From contig CALEDI010000029.1 of the NCBI GenBank assembly GCA_937949535.1, forward strand, positions 1-36,509: a DNA stretch of 36,509 nucleotides, in the 5' to 3' direction. Positions within the stretch are counted from its first letter, which is position 1. The number at the start of each line of letters is the position of its first letter. Positions 1 through 9,151 of the stretch are shown here, one piece after another. The translations under genes were made by a program, and so were the position numbers. Below the pieces are notes generated by a model that saw only the letters and a list, made by a program, of their open reading frames with translations, was not told where the DNA came from and ran no database searches. Origin of the DNA: an uncultured Lewinella sp. (GTDB taxonomy: Bacteria > Bacteroidota > Bacteroidia > Chitinophagales > Saprospiraceae).

Positions 1-101
1 AAAGCGCAAGCCCCAATTGAAATTAAACGGTATTACTAAATGTTAAAAAATAAAAGCTAAAATTATTTACGTTAACTCAAACAAACACAATTACTACAAA
101 T

Positions 102-1076
102 ATGGCCCGAAGCCGCCTTTTTAATTGGTTTTTTTATGGGCATATCTGGATTGCGCTGGGGGCTACGGGGTTGTCTTGGTTGTCTTTGAGGATAGTTTAC
201 GGCTACCAAAACTGCATCTCAGAAAGCCCAGTGTTGTTGTTCATATTTTTCTCCACACTCGGCACATATACGCTGCACCGCTACCTTAGTTTTCAGCGGG
301 CGGGCGAGCGTCCTTCCACCGTTCGATACGGAATTGTTGCACAACATCCTCAAGCCAGCCTTTGGATTGGAGGCGCCAGCATTCTGATTGCAGGCTACTT
401 TGGCTTTTCGTTCATTACATCCATTTGGCCAGCACTTTTAGTGGCAGTTCCTATTACCATTTTTTACCTAACGCCTCCATTCCCTGACTGGCGACGGCTG
501 CGCGATCTTCCATATTTAAAAAACATATGGGTTGCGGCGGCGTGGGCGATTATGACGGTCGTTGTTCCGGTTATGGTAATTGAATCCCAAGCAGGAATAT
601 ACCGCCAAGATTTAAGCTTAGAACTATCAGGGTTAATAAGTATATTTACCTGTGGGTATGTTTCTCCAATCAACAATATCAACCTATATCTCGAACTTAC
701 CACACGGTTCCTTTTCACTGGTTGCATTGCACTACTTTTCGATCTCCGCGACCTTACGCTAGATCGCTCCCAGGGAGTTCGAACTATAGCCGAAGAGCTT
801 CCAAAGTTGCACCGCATATTGGTTTATGGAGGCTTGGGAGTATCAGCCTTTTTATCTTTATTTGTATATTATAATGCGTGCTTGTTCCCCGGTCACGAAA
901 CCGTTTTAGCAAGTATATATTTGTTGATGATCCCGATAGCCTACTACACCTATAAAAGGTCCGATGAAAATTGGTATGCGGCGGTTGTCAATGGTTTGTT
1001 ATTGTTACCGCCTTTGGCTTACTGCATAGCAAACATTTTCTTTGAGGGCGCTTACGCAGGTACAGGGTTGGGTTAA
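102..1076 (+). CDS. UbiA prenyltransferase-like integral membrane protein
   Basis: Multi-TM 324 aa ORF with a FDLRDLTLDRSQGVRTIAEELPK segment resembling the second Asp-rich motif of UbiA-family enzymes. Confidence 0.65.
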   Translation: MARSRLFNWFFYGHIWIALGATGLSWLSLRIVYGYQNCISESPVLLFIFFSTLGTYTLHRYLSFQRAGERPSTVRYGIVAQHPQASLWIGGASILIAGYFGFSFITSIWPALLVAVPITIFYLTPPFPDWRRLRDLPYLKNIWVAAAWAIMTVVVPVMVIESQAGIYRQDLSLELSGLISIFTCGYVSPINNINLYLELTTRFLFTGCIALLFDLRDLTLDRSQGVRTIAEELPKLHRILVYGGLGVSAFLSLFVYYNACLFPGHETVLASIYLLMIPIAYYTYKRSDENWYAAVVNGLLLLPPLAYCIANIFFEGAYAGTGLG

Positions 1077-1084
1077 GGCATTGC

Positions 1085-1130
1085 TCTTTCAGCCTGAAGG
1101 CTGAAGAACCCTCGCGGCCTCAAGGCCGAG
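1085..1130. terminator. Paired hairpins between convergent genes (TCAGCC-TGAA-GGCTGA and CGGCCT-CA-AGGCCG)
   Basis: Two perfect short palindromes between the + gene ending at 1076 and the - gene ending at 1120; the second spans the - gene stop codon. Confidence 0.45.
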
Positions 1131-2427
1131 CAACCAAGGTCGCGCCGTACGCACTCGCTTGGGTGGCATCTGCGATGACGACTTCGCGGCCAGATCGCTC
1201 AGCGATCAGGGCTACCCACTCCGGTGATTTGGTGAAGCCCCCACTGCCAAGGATACGCTTTGCGGGGCCAACGACTTCCTCCAAGTTCCGGAGGATGACG
1301 ACGAGGTTGTCGGTAACGCCTTCCAATACGGCGCGAGCGATGTGTGCGGGCTCGTGATGGCCGCGCAGGCCGGAGAGCGAAGCCGTAGCCGATGCATCCC
1401 ACAGCGGCGCGCGCTCGCCGTAGAGCCAGGGGCCAAACTTGGGGCAAAGTTCGGGATCTACCGACAGCGCGGCGGCGATGAAGGCTCCAACGTCCGTAAA
1501 ATGGGCGGAGAGGAGGTTTTGCCAGTAGGCCAACACCTTTCCGCCGTTGTTGGTGGGGCCTCCGATGACGTAGGTGCCGTCTTTCATTTTGTAGTTGAAG
1601 AGGCCGAGTGTGGGGTCTACGTAGGCTTTAGTGTGGGTGGTGCGTAGGGCACCGGAGGTGCCGATGCTGAGGGCGATTTCGTTGCTGTCCGTGATGCCGG
1701 AGCCGAGGTTGGCCAGTACGCCGTCGGAGCCGCCTAGGTAGAGGGGAACACCGGTTAATCCCAGTTCTTTAGCGACGGCGGGCCGCCATTTGAGCTTGGT
1801 GGCGGCGGGTTTGATGGTGGGGAGTTTGTTTGGAGAGATGCCTGCTTTGGTGAGGGCGGTCTCCGCCCATTGGCTGGTTGCGAGGTTCATCATCCCGGTG
1901 GCGGAGGCCAGTTGTTCGTCGAGCAAGAAGCCGCTCTCGCTCCAGCGGAGGACTAGGGCAGACTTGAGGTCAGAGACGTAAGTTGTAGCAGCCATCCGTT
2001 TGGGGTGTGCGCTGGCTAGCCAGCGGAGCTTTACGAGTGGTGACATGGGGTGGAGGGGCGTTCCGGTTAGTCCGTGCAGGTTATGGCGGTCCTCGCTTTT
2101 AAAACCCTCCATTGCATCCTGCGGCCGCGCATCCGCCCACGTAAGCACGTTGCCCAAGGGCGAATAATCCGCGCCAAGCAACAACAGGCTGTGCATAGGG
2201 CAACTGAGGCCAACGCTTTTGGGCTTTGCGCCCATACTCCTGATGAGCTCTGCCAACGCCGCCTCCGCAGCAGAGAAAACAGCCTCCGGCTCCTGTTCCG
2301 CCGCCCCTGGCTCAGGGTGCAACAGCTCGTAGCCCCGCTCAACGATGCCGATCATTTCTCCCGCGTCGTTGAAGGCGCAGGCTTTGGTGGCGGTAGTGCC
2401 GATGTCGAGGCCGATGGTGTAGTTCAT
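1120..2427 (-). CDS. gntK: FGGY-family carbohydrate kinase, probable gluconokinase
   Basis: MNYTIGLDIGTTATKACAFN start; GTPLHPMSPLVKLRWL and LSIGTSGALR motifs. The ORF-track start at 2526 adds a peptide translated from the heptamer repeat; ATG at 2427 preferred. Confidence 0.75.
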   Translation of the reverse strand: MNYTIGLDIGTTATKACAFNDAGEMIGIVERGYELLHPEPGAAEQEPEAVFSAAEAALAELIRSMGAKPKSVGLSCPMHSLLLLGADYSPLGNVLTWADARPQDAMEGFKSEDRHNLHGLTGTPLHPMSPLVKLRWLASAHPKRMAATTYVSDLKSALVLRWSESGFLLDEQLASATGMMNLATSQWAETALTKAGISPNKLPTIKPAATKLKWRPAVAKELGLTGVPLYLGGSDGVLANLGSGITDSNEIALSIGTSGALRTTHTKAYVDPTLGLFNYKMKDGTYVIGGPTNNGGKVLAYWQNLLSAHFTDVGAFIAAALSVDPELCPKFGPWLYGERAPLWDASATASLSGLRGHHEPAHIARAVLEGVTDNLVVILRNLEEVVGPAKRILGSGGFTKSPEWVALIAERSGREVVIADATQASAYGATLVARP

Positions 2428-2432
2428 GGTAC

Positions 2433-2473
2433 AGGTTGCAAGTTGCAGGTTGCAGGTTGCAGGTTGCAGGTTG
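2433..2473. repeat. Heptanucleotide tandem repeat, unit AGGTTGC (about 6 units)
   Basis: aggttgc aagttgc aggttgc aggttgc aggttgc aggttg, 5 bp upstream of the gluconokinase ATG. Confidence 0.9.
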
Positions 2474-2566
2474 AGGTCAAATTTACCCCAAGTTTCAGAA
2501 TAGCACGCCTCAGCCAGTGTTTTCATCGAGACCCACCGACTGCGGCGCGTACATTTTCAGTTCACC

Positions 2567-2598
2567 CTTGCACAAAAAGAAAAACCAGCTTATCTTTG
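2567..2598 (+). promoter_or_regulatory. Bacteroidota-type promoter for the tRNA-Met (-33 cTTG, 20-nt spacer, -7 TATCTTTG)
   Basis: TATCTTTG matches the TAnnTTTG consensus and lies about 18 bp upstream of the tRNA 5' end. Confidence 0.6.
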
Positions 2599-2615
2599 CA
2601 GCCGCTTAACCAAAT

Positions 2616-2689
2616 GGCGCGGTAGCTCAGCCGGTTAGAGCGCAGGATTCATAATCCTGAGGTCGGGTGTTCGAGTCACCCTCGCGCTA
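2616..2689 (+). tRNA. tRNA-Met(CAU)
   Basis: Acceptor GGCGCGG/UCGCGCU, D-arm GCUC/GAGC, anticodon arm CAGGA-UUCAUAA-UCCUG, T-arm GGGUG-UUCGAGU-CACCC; CCA not encoded. Confidence 0.95.
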
Positions 2690-2700
2690 CATTAAGAATC

Positions 2701-2739
2701 AAGGAGTTGCGGTGAAAACCGTGGCTCCTTTTTTCTTTT
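2701..2739 (+). terminator. Rho-independent terminator after tRNA-Met
   Basis: 13-bp stem AAGGAGTTGCGGT / ACCGTGGCTCCTT (3 G-U pairs), GAAA loop, then TTTTCTTTT. Confidence 0.8.
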
Positions 2740-2800
2740 GGGTACGGCTTATCCCCAAGCTTCTACACTATTCCGTAACTTCGCACCTTCAAACAACCCC

Positions 2801-3568
2801 ATGGGAAAAGTAATCGCCATAGCGAACCAAAAAGGAGGTGTTGGTAAAACGACCACCTCCATCAACCTAGCTGCTAGTCTAGCCATTCTGGAGCGGAAGG
2901 TACTACTCGTTGATGCGGACCCGCAGGGCAACGCATCCAGCGGCGTAGGCATACCCTCTGATGACTTGGAAGAGACCATTTACGACGTGCTGGTCAACGA
3001 TCTTGACGTGAACGAGGTCATCTTCGAGACCGAGACGCCCAATCTCCACCTCATCCCCGCCAGTATCAATTTGGCTGGTGCGGAGGTAGAACTCATCAAC
3101 CGTTTCCGCCGCGAAGACGTGATCAAGACCAACATCACCGAAAAAGTACGCGCAGACTACGACTACATCATCATTGATTGCCTACCGAGCCTCGGCCTGC
3201 TCACCATCAATGCCCTCACTGCTGCCGACACCGTACTCGTCCCCGTACAGTGTGAATACTTCGCCCTCGAAGGGCTCACCAAGCTTCAGGACACCATCGT
3301 GAAGGTACAGGAACACCTGAACCCACAACTGGAGATCGAAGGCATCCTGTTGAGTATGTACGACTCACGCCTCCGACTGGCCAATATGGTGGTAGAGAAG
3401 GTCCGCGAAATCTTCGGCGATCAGGTGTTTGATACCATCATCCACCGCAACGCCCGCATCAGTGAAGCCCCAAACATGCACTTGCCCGTCGTGATGATCA
3501 ACGCCGGTAGCCGAGGAGCGATCAACTTCCTGAACCTGGCGGAGGAGTTCCTCAAGAAAAACAGTTAG
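2801..3568 (+). CDS. parA: ParA/Soj-family chromosome partitioning ATPase
   Basis: [27 protein letters not shown] deviant Walker [31 protein letters not shown]; start refined to 2801. Confidence 0.93.
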   Translation: MGKVIAIANQKGGVGKTTTSINLAASLAILERKVLLVDADPQGNASSGVGIPSDDLEETIYDVLVNDLDVNEVIFETETPNLHLIPASINLAGAEVELINRFRREDVIKTNITEKVRADYDYIIIDCLPSLGLLTINALTAADTVLVPVQCEYFALEGLTKLQDTIVKVQEHLNPQLEIEGILLSMYDSRLRLANMVVEKVREIFGDQVFDTIIHRNARISEAPNMHLPVVMINAGSRGAINFLNLAEEFLKKNS

Positions 3569-3570
3569 GT

Positions 3571-3632
3571 AGGTTGCAGGTTACAACCTGCAACCTGCAA
3601 CCTGCAACTTGTAACCTGCAACCCGCAACCCG
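3571..3632. repeat. Heptanucleotide repeat in both orientations (AGGTTGC then GCAACCT)
   Basis: aggttgcaggtt-ac-aacctgcaacct palindrome followed by further aacctgc units; fills the gap between the parA stop and the next ATG. Confidence 0.9.
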
Positions 3633-3639
3633 TCCTCAA

Positions 3640-5139
3640 ATGCCAAAGAAGAACCGTAGCAAGAAGAAACCGACTTTAACGGAAGAAGCGCCAATATCCG
3701 CGCCAACCTCCTCCCGCTTCCAGTTCTTCACTTGGATGTGTGCTTTCTTTTTTCTGGCCGCGTTGCTGCTTCGGGCCGACGTAATTACCGTTTGGCCGGG
3801 AGCCGAAGGCTACGCGCTTGACCATGCACTGAGCAACCAGCGCGGCGGCTCTATGCTTTCTTTCCTTTACCACCAGCTCTTCCCGCTTGGGGAGGGCATC
3901 GATGCGGAGACCCAGGCCGTCTGGCTTTTTCCGCGTATGCTTTCCGCATTGGCGGTGTTGGCTACGGCGGTATTCACCTACCGGTTTGCGGGTAAGCTCT
4001 TTGGCAAATCGGCCATCAGTTTGGGCCTCGTTTGCGCAGGGGCCTCACTTTTTCTGCCTTTCTTCGGCAAGGTGGCTACCCCAGATGCCCTGGCCCTGCT
4101 GGGGCAAGCAGGCTTTTTCTGGACGATCTTGCTGGCGGGGGCCGACAAAGAGAAAAACCACCTCTTGCCCGCAGGGATTTTCCTGCTGCTGGGCGGCATT
4201 GCCGCGCCTTTGTCTACCTTGGTTTTCGGGCTGGCCACCATCCTTACTGGTCGCCTCCTGATGGGCGGCGGCAAGCAATGGATGCTACTGCTGACGCTGT
4301 TGGCGCTGCCGCTGATCGTGCTTATGCTGCAAGGCAACCAAGGGATAAGAAGTTACTGGTTCTGGGGTGGGCAGCCATTGGCATACGGGAAGTTTATTGG
4401 CTATACCCTATTCGGTATGGCGCCGCTTTCAGGCTGGCTACTGGGCGGCATCCGAGACTTGGTGTATAAGGTTAAGCGCGGCGAGCAAACGAGTCGATTA
4501 CTAGCTGCGGGCTTAGGTATCGGCCTTCTGACCCAATCATTGGTGTTCCCGCTCATTCTGGCACTGGTAGCGGGCAAACAGATGCAACTCTACTTCCGAG
4601 AAGGCAACTACCCCTGGAAAGACTGGGTGCGCTCTGGCGCTACGGTCCACCTCATATTTGCCTTCATTGCTACGGTGGTGCTTTTGTCTCAGGTTTCTAT
4701 TTCGTTTCCCGGCCCGGGCTTCCGAGCGGCCTTGGGGATGGGCGCGGCTTACTGGATATTTTCTTTATTCGGGGTACTTGGGTTGTACGGAGACCGAAGA
4801 GACTTTGCCCTTGGCGGCAGCGTTCTTTCGGGGCTGCTGGTTACGCTCTTCTTCTGGGTGCAGGTGTACCCCTACTACGAAGCTACGCGCAACTGGCCCA
4901 CCCGCATTGCGCAGCAGATGGAAGTAAAACTGCCTACCTACGTGCCGCCTACCGCAGATTACAGCAACGCCCTACCCTACTTTCGGCGGGCGGGCATTCC
5001 TGTTGACCCAGACTCTACTACCGCAGATCTACGGCTGACCAGTTGGTCTCCGGCAGACACGCTTAACACGGCAGGGATCGAGCTTACCGGGCGGGTGCTT
5101 TGGGAGCGGCGCGTGTTTGGGGTCCGAGTGATGGAGTGA
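3640..5139 (+). CDS. Polytopic membrane protein, GT39/ArnT-like glycosyltransferase candidate
   Basis: Multi-TM with FPRMLSALAVLATAVFTYRFAGKLFG and GKVATPDALALLGQAGFF; start refined past the repeat-encoded NLQPATC peptide. Confidence 0.6.
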   Translation: MPKKNRSKKKPTLTEEAPISAPTSSRFQFFTWMCAFFFLAALLLRADVITVWPGAEGYALDHALSNQRGGSMLSFLYHQLFPLGEGIDAETQAVWLFPRMLSALAVLATAVFTYRFAGKLFGKSAISLGLVCAGASLFLPFFGKVATPDALALLGQAGFFWTILLAGADKEKNHLLPAGIFLLLGGIAAPLSTLVFGLATILTGRLLMGGGKQWMLLLTLLALPLIVLMLQGNQGIRSYWFWGGQPLAYGKFIGYTLFGMAPLSGWLLGGIRDLVYKVKRGEQTSRLLAAGLGIGLLTQSLVFPLILALVAGKQMQLYFREGNYPWKDWVRSGATVHLIFAFIATVVLLSQVSISFPGPGFRAALGMGAAYWIFSLFGVLGLYGDRRDFALGGSVLSGLLVTLFFWVQVYPYYEATRNWPTRIAQQMEVKLPTYVPPTADYSNALPYFRRAGIPVDPDSTTADLRLTSWSPADTLNTAGIELTGRVLWERRVFGVRVME

Positions 5140-5151
5140 TGGGGGCTAGGG

Positions 5152-5296
5152 CTAGGGTGTGTAATCTGTAATGTATTCTCTCCGCGCGCAAACCCCCTCC
5201 CCAAACCCCTCCCCACGGGGGGGAGGGGCTTATAAAAACGCTGCGCGTTTTGATAATAGTCAGCGGACTAATTTATAGGCAGATTACACACCCTAG
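5152..5296. repeat. Inverted-repeat element with 17-bp perfect terminal arms and internal palindromes
   Basis: ctagggtgtgtaatctg (5152-5168) and cagattacacaccctag (5280-5296); inside are CCCCTCCCC-AC-GGGGGGGAGGGG and AAAACGC-TGC-GCGTTTT. Confidence 0.85.
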
Positions 5297-5320
5297 GGCT
5301 AGAGCTAGTGGGCAGCGAGA

Positions 5321-6604
5321 TCATTTTTGTGCCGCGTCGGTCATCACCTGCTCCATGATCTTGACGCCTCGTTTGGCCATTGAGGCGAAGTCGTCCATGC
5401 CGTCGTTGGGGAAGTTCTGGCGGGTTCGGTGGATCCAGAACTTATCCGATAGTTCGTGGCCGAAGGTTTGTTCTACGCCTTTTCGGCCCAGCGTCATGCC
5501 CAACATTCCGGCCCACGTGGCGGTTGGGTTGTCTGAATCCCAGCCGCAGAGCGCACCGATTTTGATGGTTTCTTTTAGGTCTCCCTCGCCGTAGAACAGG
5601 CTAATTAGGGAGGCGGCGAAGTTGATTCCGCTGGCGAAGCAGCCATTGCAGTAGAGTTTTTGGGCGGTGATGTTGTAGCCGTCTTGCCCCGCTATTTGGT
5701 AGCGTTGGTACACTTCGTCTCGGCATTGTTCCCACGGTATTCCGGCTTGGTGGCGGGCCTTTACGAAGTCGTACATTTTAGCAGGGTAGCGGTCTTTGCG
5801 GAGGTGGAGTCTTGCTTCGTTAGCCCAGTTTTGCACCTGCGTGCGCGCCACAGCACCCATATTTGCAGCAGCCAATGAATACATTATCACGTAAAACTCA
5901 GCAATTTCAGCCGCTTCTTCCCGCGCCGTAACCCGGATGGGGAGGTGGGCCAGTTCTAGCGCAAGTTTCGGGTTTCCGGGAGCAAAGAGCCCGAAAATCT
6001 CCGTCGTCAACTGAGCATCAATCATGGCGTAGTGCGCGTTGAAGCGCGGGTCTGAGGTGAGGGGTGGCAGGGTATCTGCCCGCATCATATCGAAGGCGCG
6101 TTGGTTGCTCACCCACAGGTAGTTCTCCTCCTCCGGCCGGATGTGTTTAAGCCACCCGTTACGGATTTGTTCGGCAGAAAGGCGCGGGCCGTGTTGCTCC
6201 ATCAGGTGCTGATACATATACTCGATGTCGGTATCGTCATCAGCGCCCCAAACGGTGTCTGGGCCAAGCAGAACGAAGTCGATTATAGGCGAAATGTTGC
6301 TGACCGAGTCTCCGCTCCAGATGTTTGGCAGGTCTGGCCCGCCCCAGTTTTCGCGGGTGTAGAACGCTCCTGTTCGGATGTTTCCGACATCGCCAATCTT
6401 GTCCATTTCCGTAATCAAGCCCGTCCAGTTGGCAATGCACTGCGCAAGCCAAAAGCCTTCAAGTTGGTCTTGGTAAACGGCCCTGTCTGGCGTTGTTTTG
6501 TGTCCCTGTTCATCTAGTGATGTAGCAGTAGATGAGGGCGACTGCGCGCAGGATGCAAGGTGGAGGATGAAGGAGCAGAGTAAGGCGACCGGCAAGCGTT
6601 TCAT
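5321..6604 (-). CDS. ADP-ribosylglycohydrolase family protein with lipoprotein-like signal peptide
   Basis: MKRLPVALLCSFILHLASCAQS signal/lipobox; GDVGNIRTGAFYTRENWG, CGWDSDNPTATWAGMLG motifs. Confidence 0.75.
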   Translation of the reverse strand: MKRLPVALLCSFILHLASCAQSPSSTATSLDEQGHKTTPDRAVYQDQLEGFWLAQCIANWTGLITEMDKIGDVGNIRTGAFYTRENWGGPDLPNIWSGDSVSNISPIIDFVLLGPDTVWGADDDTDIEYMYQHLMEQHGPRLSAEQIRNGWLKHIRPEEENYLWVSNQRAFDMMRADTLPPLTSDPRFNAHYAMIDAQLTTEIFGLFAPGNPKLALELAHLPIRVTAREEAAEIAEFYVIMYSLAAANMGAVARTQVQNWANEARLHLRKDRYPAKMYDFVKARHQAGIPWEQCRDEVYQRYQIAGQDGYNITAQKLYCNGCFASGINFAASLISLFYGEGDLKETIKIGALCGWDSDNPTATWAGMLGMTLGRKGVEQTFGHELSDKFWIHRTRQNFPNDGMDDFASMAKRGVKIMEQVMTDAAQK

Positions 6605-6638
6605 GCCTGTAAGGTAGTGCTTTTGGTGTGCCTCAACC

Positions 6639-8309
6639 TTACTTCCCTCCAAATCGGTACCGGCTCCCCATTCTAAGGCCACCAAGGTTGATCCGGTCTC
6701 GGTAAGGGCCAACGCCTTCTCCGTCGCGGAAGTAAATCACCCTTCCAATTGAAGGCGATAGGTACAGGCTCCAGCGTGGGTTCATGATGCGCTCCACGGT
6801 GAGTCCTCCCTGGAGGTAGAAGCTTGAGTTCACCAACATAGAGCCTCCTTCCAGCCATCCTTTCGGCAGCTCTTTCAGTTCGCGCTCGCTAGTGTGATCT
6901 CCTTGTGGTGGGCGTTGGCCACTCGGTATTCCGTTGGGGAAGAAACTACTTGGCCCCGAATACCCATCGGCGGCAATTTCTTCCTCGAAGGCTTCAAATT
7001 TAGCAACTATTTCGTCGTGGTCTTTGATGACGGGTTTAGCGATTACACTCAGGCTCATGCCTACACGAGCCGCGACGCGCCAGCGGTCGTTTTCCGAAAG
7101 GGTATGCTTATAGTTGAAGGGGAATTCGATAGCGTGATAGATGAATTCGCTGTAGCCCTTTACTGGGTTGCGAGGCGTGAAGTATTCCTGATAACGCCAT
7201 TCCAAAGAAGCTGGCAAGTAAGCCCTACGGGAATAAATGACCCCAATCTGTAGGGTATTCCGTCCTTTATTGATGTCTAGCAGCCCGCCAGCGGTAAAGC
7301 CCGTCGTGTAGCGGCGTTCGCTGTTGATGTCGAACTCTCCGGCCAAATGCCCTGGGGTTATCACTTGGTTTACATCCATCGGAGACACGAAGCCGTTGGC
7401 GTAGTAGTACACGGGGGCGGAGTTGTCGATCTCGGCGAGGTTAAGCATCGGGCTCGGAATCACGACCCTCTTTTGTAGCGGCCGGATTTCGAGGCTAGCA
7501 ATAGTTTCGGGCAGGTACACATTCTTGCCGGTAGCCTTCGAGCCTCTGGTTGTGGCTGGTGTTTGCGCTGTCGCAATTATTCCCTCGGTGGGTAACACCA
7601 ACGGCATTTTGCTTGCCCTCAGTTTGCTTTCCTGTATTACGGAGGTAGCCATCTTGGTTACTTTCCCCGTGCTTTCGGTTTGCGAGTTGTCGTTTTCTTG
7701 GTTAGCTGTAACGTCGTATTCGGTTGTTTCCCCTACGGCGACTGAGGTCATTGGTAGCGGGAAGCCGTTGTCCAGTTCTGCTACTGGCCCGAGGCCATTG
7801 CCTTGCTCGGGGCCGAAGCGGAAGAGGAGCAGAATTAGGCTCATGAGCAGTGCGCTTTCCGTCACCTTCCAAGCCGCAACGGTGCTGCGGCGCCAACCGA
7901 TCAGTTCGAGGCGGGCGGCGAGTGCGGCCCAGCCGGAAGAGCCCGACGGAGCCGAACGGGCCAGCCCGTCGGTAACGATGGCGTCTACGGCATCGTCGTT
8001 TTCTTGGTTCATTTTAGCCGCGAGCGTTTCCCAGCTTCCTGCGGCTACCGCAGGCCTTAGCGTGTTTAGCTTTTCGGCGAGTACGGTTTCTGCTGCCGAG
8101 CGGTGGCCTAGTTTGCTTTCCAGTGCGTACCATCCTGTGGCGGCTTCGGTAGCGGCCAAGCCGGTAAGGGCGTTGCGCAAGTGCGCATCGTCTGGTGCAT
8201 CTAGGGTGCGCTCCATCGCTTCCCACCCGGCGGCGGAAGGTGCTTCCAGCGGAAGCTGGCGCAGTTGGTCTCGGACCAATTCGTCAATGTTCGTGTAAGT
8301 TTCCTTCAT
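6639..8309 (-). CDS. Putative anti-sigma/outer-membrane-barrel fusion protein with N-terminal ~33-aa repeats
   Basis: Four N-terminal repeats with GW..L...L pattern, one TM segment (ALLMSLILLLFRFG), C-terminal beta-barrel-like region; 5 bp after the sigma gene. Confidence 0.55.
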   Translation of the reverse strand: MKETYTNIDELVRDQLRQLPLEAPSAAGWEAMERTLDAPDDAHLRNALTGLAATEAATGWYALESKLGHRSAAETVLAEKLNTLRPAVAAGSWETLAAKMNQENDDAVDAIVTDGLARSAPSGSSGWAALAARLELIGWRRSTVAAWKVTESALLMSLILLLFRFGPEQGNGLGPVAELDNGFPLPMTSVAVGETTEYDVTANQENDNSQTESTGKVTKMATSVIQESKLRASKMPLVLPTEGIIATAQTPATTRGSKATGKNVYLPETIASLEIRPLQKRVVIPSPMLNLAEIDNSAPVYYYANGFVSPMDVNQVITPGHLAGEFDINSERRYTTGFTAGGLLDINKGRNTLQIGVIYSRRAYLPASLEWRYQEYFTPRNPVKGYSEFIYHAIEFPFNYKHTLSENDRWRVAARVGMSLSVIAKPVIKDHDEIVAKFEAFEEEIAADGYSGPSSFFPNGIPSGQRPPQGDHTSERELKELPKGWLEGGSMLVNSSFYLQGGLTVERIMNPRWSLYLSPSIGRVIYFRDGEGVGPYRDRINLGGLRMGSRYRFGGK

Positions 8310-8314
8310 TATTA

Positions 8315-8866
8315 CTAGCGGCCGGGGGCAGTTAATACTTTTTGCAGTTTACCCCGGGCTTTTACCAGGTTAGAGCGGCTTGTGCTTTCGGTTATCGTCA
8401 GGCGTTCCCCAATTTCTCGGTGGCTGTAGCCTTCAACGACGTAGAGGTTAAAGATGGTACGGTAGGTGGGTGGTAGTTTTTGTACTGCAGCCAAGATTTC
8501 ACGCGCACCGAATTGGGCAAAAACATCTGGCGCATCGCTGCTTAGGGAATAGGCTTGGTCTATGTCTTCTGTGCGCCGACGAGCGTTGCGGCGGTATTGG
8601 TCTATGGCTGTATTTACGGTAATGCGGCGCATCCAAGCGAGCAGTGCCGTACCAGACTCGTACTTACCGATTTTTTTGAAAATCTTGATGAAACTTTCAT
8701 GCAGTAGGTCCATCGCTTCGTCTTCGCTGCCGGCGTAGCGTTGGCAAACGGACATCAGTTGGCCGTAGTAGGTTTCGTAAAGTACTTTTTGGGCCGCTCG
8801 GTCACCTTTCATCAGGGCGGCGATGAATTGTTGCTCGTCGTTATGTAAATCAAGCGTTAGATCCAT
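8315..8866 (-). CDS. RNA polymerase sigma-70 factor, ECF subfamily
   Basis: DLLHESFIKIFKKIGKYESGTALLAWMRRITVNTAIDQYRR (region 2) and LPPTYRTIFNLYVVEGYSHREIGERLTITESTSRSNLVKARGKL (region 4). Confidence 0.92.
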   Translation of the reverse strand: MDLTLDLHNDEQQFIAALMKGDRAAQKVLYETYYGQLMSVCQRYAGSEDEAMDLLHESFIKIFKKIGKYESGTALLAWMRRITVNTAIDQYRRNARRRTEDIDQAYSLSSDAPDVFAQFGAREILAAVQKLPPTYRTIFNLYVVEGYSHREIGERLTITESTSRSNLVKARGKLQKVLTAPGR

Positions 8867-9054
8867 AGGGGGTAAGGATAAGGTATTTTCGGCTTAAAAA
8901 GTCGACTAATTATCCGTAAGATATACGTTTTCAAGCAATGATTCGCTGCCTTGCCCACATATTTAACGCTTTGGCGGCTGGCTTACAGTGCTAACGATTC
9001 AGTTCAACAGAAGATCATGCGGTTGTGAGGGCGCGCACGCAGGATGCAAGGCGG

Positions 9055-9101
9055 GTTGAAAAGCAAAGCGGGCACCCCTACATTTCGTAGAGGTGCCCGC
9101 T
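9055..9101 (-). terminator. Rho-independent terminator of the lipoprotein gene
   Basis: On - strand: AGCGGGCACCTCTAC-GAAAT-GTAGGGGTGCCCGCT then TTGCTTTTC. Confidence 0.75.
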
Positions 9102-9151
9102 GCCGTCTTGCCTTCGGGCTTTTAGCCCAAGGCGAGATGCAAAAGCATTGC

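Noticed and set aside
2433-3632. Heptamer tracts considered as CRISPR-like arrays or as coding N-termini (NLQPATC peptides)
   Set aside because: No unique spacers, the unit is only 7 bp, and the peptides simply reflect the open 21-bp cycle of the repeat; downstream ATGs give canonical family starts.
7423-8298. 291-aa + strand ORF opposite the anti-sigma/barrel gene
   Set aside because: Antisense shadow ORF with Ser/Ala-rich composition; the - strand protein and its coupling to the sigma gene are far more convincing.
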